A stretch of 24,867 nucleotides of DNA, taken from the IMG/VR virus record IMGVR_UViG_3300033388_003061, positions 1 to 24,867 of that record. One strand, 5' to 3'. The translations under genes were made by a program, and so were the position numbers. The notes under the pieces are model-generated. The model did no database searches, was not told the DNA's origin, and was given only the letters and a program-made list of their open reading frames with translations. Each line of letters begins with the position of its first letter. The first letter of the stretch is position 1. The stretch comes from a virus. This document shows, one piece after another, positions 21,690 through 24,867 of the stretch.

Positions 21690-22157
21690 ATGAGTGATAT
21701 CAACGCTTTACCAAGCATCCGGGTTCACAGGAACCTTCACAAGCGGGCTGCGTGGCTCAAAGCCGTCAAGGGCGGTGCGACCCACGAGCAAGCCTCAGCT
21801 TCCATTGGCGGGCAGTGGGTGCGCACTGCAGGTGGACGGGTGGCGGAGTACATGGACAGTGTGGTGCTGACCGGTGTGACGACACGCATCCAACCCGCAG
21901 CTCAACGCAAGTGTCAGGAGTCAGGCACGCGGTCAGTGTGCGCCTACTTCGACGGCACCCGCGTGGACGTTGACCCGCAGGCACCCATCCGCGATTGGCT
22001 GCGTGTCAGCTATGACCCACGGGTCGATGACTGCTTCAGGGCAACAGTGCAGGGTCGCCCCGGCACACCCGTCACCTACCCTTGGAACACCGCCGACGCG
22101 GTAGTGCTCCGGGTGGACGGCTCAACGTGGGTGCTCAACCCAACGTGGGAGGTGTAG
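21690..22157 (+). CDS. Hypothetical phage protein, first gene of the rightward operon
   Basis: 155 residues from ATG 21690 with GAGGA upstream. The N-terminal third (HKRAAWLKAVKGGATHEQAS, ASIGGQWVRTAGGRVAEYMD) could hold a helix-turn-helix-like unit, but I cannot assign it. The C-terminal part is beta-rich (RSVCAYFDGTRVDVDPQAPI; NTADAVVLRVDGSTWVLNPT). It lies three bases upstream of the next ATG and is probably cotranscribed with the PP-loop genes. Confidence 0.6.
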   Translation: MSDINALPSIRVHRNLHKRAAWLKAVKGGATHEQASASIGGQWVRTAGGRVAEYMDSVVLTGVTTRIQPAAQRKCQESGTRSVCAYFDGTRVDVDPQAPIRDWLRVSYDPRVDDCFRATVQGRPGTPVTYPWNTADAVVLRVDGSTWVLNPTWEV

Positions 22158-22159
22158 CC

Positions 22160-22384
22160 ATGAGTGCTATCCAATACGCACGGCAGCGTGTAGCTATCCG
22201 CAAGAACGACTGTGATGAGTTCGAGGTGCCCACGCCGGGTGCCTCATCTCTGACGGCGGGGTTGTACTTCACCGACGACAAACAGGACGCGCTCGACACC
22301 GTCAGCTACTCGTGGGCTCAGTTCCCCGGCGAGGTCATCGACGTCACCATCCGACGCGGCACCTACCTTCAGGAGGATGCGTAA
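22160..22384 (+). CDS. Hypothetical small phage protein
   Basis: 74 residues from ATG 22160, chosen for GGAGG seven bases upstream. Sequence is MSAIQYARQRVAIRKNDCDE, then a beta-type region (LTAGLYFTDDKQDALDTVSY) and VIDVTIRRGTYLQEDA. Not recognised. Its stop overlaps the ATG of the first PP-loop enzyme (TAATG), so their translation is coupled and a functional link is possible. Confidence 0.6.
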   Translation: MSAIQYARQRVAIRKNDCDEFEVPTPGASSLTAGLYFTDDKQDALDTVSYSWAQFPGEVIDVTIRRGTYLQEDA

Positions 22385-23253
22385 TGCCAATGCTCGTAAC
22401 ACCACTAGCCGGGGCGAGCCACGCCCTCGAATTGGCTGCCAAGGGTGCATGGTTCATAGCCTCGCACTCGGGTGGCAAGGACAGCCAAGCTCAGTACATT
22501 GCGCTGCTGCAGCTCGGCATCCCGGAGGAGCAGATTATCGTCTGCCATGCTGACTTGGGTGAGGTGGAACATCACGACTCGAAGGAACACATCATTGGCA
22601 CGGTGCGCCCGCGGCACCGCGACATCCTCATCGCCGACGCCATCCATGCGGACGGCTCCGAGAAGGATTTCTTCAGTGCAGTCAGGGCTCGCCGTGCCAC
22701 GCTCGACAGGACCGACAGGCATGACAAGTCTGCCGCCCCGGACGGGCAGAACCGGTACTGCACCTCGGACCTCAAGACGGCACCCATCTGGAAGGCTGTG
22801 AAGAACCACCTCAAGGCGCGAGGTGTCACGCACGGCATCATCGTCAACTGCGTGGGCATCCGCGCCCTGGAAGGTGGACCCAAGGGACGCCGGGCCAAGA
22901 TGGTTGCGGCTCGCCCCAGGTCACAATTCCAGGTCGCTAAGAAGCCCGACAACAACACCTGGACGTGTTGGGATTGGTGGCCGCTGGCGTACTGGACTGA
23001 AGCTCAAGTGTGGGAACAAATCCACGCCGTGGGCCAGCGTCCCCACACAAACTATGGCTACAACCATGACCTGGGACGTGCCACCCGCAACCAGCGAATC
23101 AGCTGTGAGTTCTGTGTGTTCGGCAGCCCCAACGACCTCCGCCTGGCAGCTGCCCGGCGGCCGGACCTGCTGATCAAACTGATACAGCTCGAAGAAGACA
23201 TCCGCGGCCCGCTGCACATCAGCCGGGTCGCCCTGAAGGAGATAACCGCATGA
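22384..23253 (+). CDS. PP-loop ATP pyrophosphatase, PAPS reductase / DndC-like
   Basis: 289 residues. The PP-loop SGGKDS (29-34) binds ATP for AMP activation of a substrate, as in PAPS reductases, TtcA/ThiI-type thiolases and DndC. Further family-like motifs: CHADLGEVEH (54-63), YCTSDLK (125-131), GIRALEGG (158-165), WWPLAYWTEAQVW (198-210) and CEFCVFGS (241-248). YCTSDLK resembles the substrate-binding segment of PAPS-reductase relatives. The Cys pairs could hold zinc or an iron-sulfur cluster. It is too short to have extra domains. I do not see the C-terminal ECGLH motif of true PAPS reductases, so assimilatory sulfate reduction is not shown. It overlaps its neighbours by one (upstream) and four bases (downstream). 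Confidence 0.75.
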   Translation: MPMLVTPLAGASHALELAAKGAWFIASHSGGKDSQAQYIALLQLGIPEEQIIVCHADLGEVEHHDSKEHIIGTVRPRHRDILIADAIHADGSEKDFFSAVRARRATLDRTDRHDKSAAPDGQNRYCTSDLKTAPIWKAVKNHLKARGVTHGIIVNCVGIRALEGGPKGRRAKMVAARPRSQFQVAKKPDNNTWTCWDWWPLAYWTEAQVWEQIHAVGQRPHTNYGYNHDLGRATRNQRISCEFCVFGSPNDLRLAAARRPDLLIKLIQLEEDIRGPLHISRVALKEITA

Positions 23254-24341
23254 GCTTGTCACACCCCAACCCGGCCGCGCCCCTGATCGTCTCTGACGGC
23301 ATGGGCGTTGACTCGATGGCCATGCTCATCGCCATGCGAGATGCGGGCATCCGCCCGGACCTCATCATGTTCGCTGACACCGGCGCTGAGAAAGACATCA
23401 CCTACGCCTACATCGCTCGGCAGAACGCCTGGCTTGAGGCGCAGGGATTCCCCAGGGTGACAGTTGTCAGCTACACCCCGCTGGACACCACGCCCTACAC
23501 CGACCTGCCGGGCAACTGTGTGTCCAACGAGACGCTACCGTCGCTCGCGTTCGGTATGCACAGCTGCTCAGTCAAGTGGAAGATTGTGCCCCAAGACTAC
23601 TATGTCCAGGGCTGCGGCAAAGGTCCCAACGCCTGCCCCGCCTGGCAGCCTGCTCTGGACGCCTGGGGTGCCGGTATCAAGCCAATCAAGGCTATCGGCT
23701 ACGACGACTCACCCGCTGACCGCAAGCGCGCTGGCAAGGTCCACGGCAAGCTCAGCGACCCCAAGCTCAAGGACTATGAGTTCTGGTATCCACTGCAGCA
23801 GCTCGGCTGGACCCGCAAGGAATGCATCAAGGCGATCCAGGCCGAGGGCCTGCAAGTGCCAGCCAAGTCAGCCTGCTACTTCTGCCCGGCCTCGAAGGTG
23901 TGGGAGCTGTGGTGGCTGGCCGCGAATGAACCGGCCAACCTGATCGACGCGCTCAAGCTTGAGTACGGCGCACTAACAGGCCGACACAGCCGCTGGGACA
24001 CCGTCGAGTTCGGTGCCTGGGAATCGCACCTGGCCACCGGCAAAGACTTCCCCAGCAAGGACCACTGTGGCCTGGGTCGCAAGTTCAGCTGGTGCAAGTG
24101 GGCTTTTGATAACCGTGTCGTTGACCTGGAGACCTGGGAGGTCATCGTTGACCCAGCCCACGCCCAGGCTCAATGCGATGAACTACGCGGCTATGACAAC
24201 GCCGCAGACGTACGCGGGTGCGCAGCCATGGATACCGACGACGGTGTCCAGGTGGTCCAGGTGGGCCAGCTCCCCGATCCACGGCTTGACCCTAACAGGT
24301 CATTCCACGCTACCCCTAAAACATTCAGGAGAATGAGATGA
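23250..24341 (+). CDS. Second PP-loop ATP pyrophosphatase, divergent PAPS-reductase-like
   Basis: 363 residues starting at an ATG that overlaps the previous stop (ATGA), with GGAG eight bases upstream. A divergent PP-loop, SDGMGVDS (15-22), is followed by LIMFADTGAEKDITYAYI (38-55), CSVKWKIVPQ (106-115), IGYDDSPADRKR (149-160), FWYPLQQLGW (178-187) and CYFCPAS (209-215). The order of motifs matches the first PP-loop protein (ATP site, acid-loop, Cys-x-x-K substrate segment, aromatic-PL strand, CxxC) but sequence is very different, so this is a distant relative and not a recent copy. The substrate is unknown. The C-terminal 120 residues have more Cys and Trp (DHCGLGRKFSWCKWAFDNRV) and may be a separate module. 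Confidence 0.75.
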   Translation: MSLSHPNPAAPLIVSDGMGVDSMAMLIAMRDAGIRPDLIMFADTGAEKDITYAYIARQNAWLEAQGFPRVTVVSYTPLDTTPYTDLPGNCVSNETLPSLAFGMHSCSVKWKIVPQDYYVQGCGKGPNACPAWQPALDAWGAGIKPIKAIGYDDSPADRKRAGKVHGKLSDPKLKDYEFWYPLQQLGWTRKECIKAIQAEGLQVPAKSACYFCPASKVWELWWLAANEPANLIDALKLEYGALTGRHSRWDTVEFGAWESHLATGKDFPSKDHCGLGRKFSWCKWAFDNRVVDLETWEVIVDPAHAQAQCDELRGYDNAADVRGCAAMDTDDGVQVVQVGQLPDPRLDPNRSFHATPKTFRRMR

Positions 24342-24867
24342 GTGACTTCACACTACGCCCCGACGCAAAGGGCGCACGCTTCCAATGCAACACCGACGCC
24401 GCCCGTGACTATGTTGCCACGCGCTTCTACATGATGGCTGACCCCATCGTGGACGACGCTGGTGTCCGCGCCTGGATAGCCATGATCAACAAGTGTGGCA
24501 TGACCGTGCAGCCTGGGACCGACTATGTCATCCGGGAGCACCAACCATCCTGGGCTGAGGATCATGACCCGGTGCCTGACGCCGCCGAGATGCACTACTA
24601 CGTCGAATACAAAGACCAGGGCCTGCGCCAGGCGGTCACCGTGACGGCGAGGTCAGTCGGCGAGGCCCTGGACATCTGGGGTGACAACTACCCCGGCGAC
24701 GAGGTGATCAGCTGCGAGCCTGCTGTGCGCCTCAAGGCCTGCGAGGATTGGGCTCCTACCCTGGTGCCGTCCCCGATCTACGACACCGATACTGGCCGGT
24801 GCATTGGCCAGCTGCAGCCGATCAACCCCGAGGCCATCGCGGCCAGCCCTGGGATACAGGACTGGTC
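24338..24867 (+). CDS. Hypothetical protein, C-terminus cut by window edge
   Basis: Starts at ATG 24338, overlapping the previous stop (ATGA), with AGGAGAA upstream. About 176 residues are visible and the frame is open at the right edge. It begins MSDFTLRPDAKGARFQCNTD and contains TRFYMMADPIVDDAGVRAWI, VIREHQPSWAEDHDPVPDAA and VTVTARSVGEALDIWGDNYP. It is acidic and Trp/Tyr-rich, with no motif I can assign. Position after two PP-loop enzymes makes it a candidate partner protein. Confidence 0.6.
   Translation, partial: MSDFTLRPDAKGARFQCNTDAARDYVATRFYMMADPIVDDAGVRAWIAMINKCGMTVQPGTDYVIREHQPSWAEDHDPVPDAAEMHYYVEYKDQGLRQAVTVTARSVGEALDIWGDNYPGDEVISCEPAVRLKACEDWAPTLVPSPIYDTDTGRCIGQLQPINPEAIAASPGIQDW

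Overview
The window is a 24.9 kb piece of a tailed-phage genome, most likely a podovirus. It carries an almost complete virion-morphogenesis module: small and large terminase, a long portal, a scaffold-like protein, major capsid protein, a head-tail adaptor, a nozzle-like protein, a tail fibre and internal-virion-like proteins. There is no tape-measure, tail-tube or sheath gene. The sequence is moderately GC-rich with strong Shine-Dalgarno sites (GGAGG) before most genes. The host cannot be named from the sequence; a GC-rich bacterium is likely. No integrase, transposase, CRISPR array or rRNA was seen.

Layout. From about 21041 down to position 1 every gene reads leftward in one tightly packed block, mostly with 1-14 nt overlaps (ATGA, TAATG, TGATG). 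In order of transcription it holds: two small unknown genes; terS; a CxxC/CxxC mini-protein; terL (GTG start); a one-helix membrane mini-protein; a tRNA gene; a second Cys-rich mini-protein; an unknown gene; portal; three accessory genes; a scaffold-like gene; the major capsid gene; a decoration-like gene; three small unknowns; adaptor; nozzle; a long tail fibre whose frame is broken; a two-domain beta-rich protein; a gp14-like internal virion protein; a GNAT-like protein; and a partial gene off the left edge with a basic amphipathic and hydrophobic N-terminus.

A 648-bp gap (21042-21689) separates this block from a rightward operon. It is rich in inverted repeats and has candidate divergent promoters. 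The rightward operon (21690 to the right edge) has two small unknown genes, then two consecutive, divergent PP-loop / PAPS-reductase-like enzymes (SGGKDS type, then SDGMGVDS type), then an unknown gene cut by the edge. The paired PP-loop enzymes are the strongest candidate for an uncharacterised phage biochemical function, plausibly sulfur or nucleotide-modification chemistry.

The main structural anomaly is the tail fibre (3808-7307). It reads as one protein of about 1,140 residues with eight shaft repeats of about 84 residues, but the given sequence breaks it at three places: a frame change near 6732, an exact-length 68-bp tandem duplication (4142-4277, one mismatch), and a one-base change near 4066. 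Duplication plus extra base add 69 nt, so the frame is restored downstream. This is either assembly error or real fibre variation.
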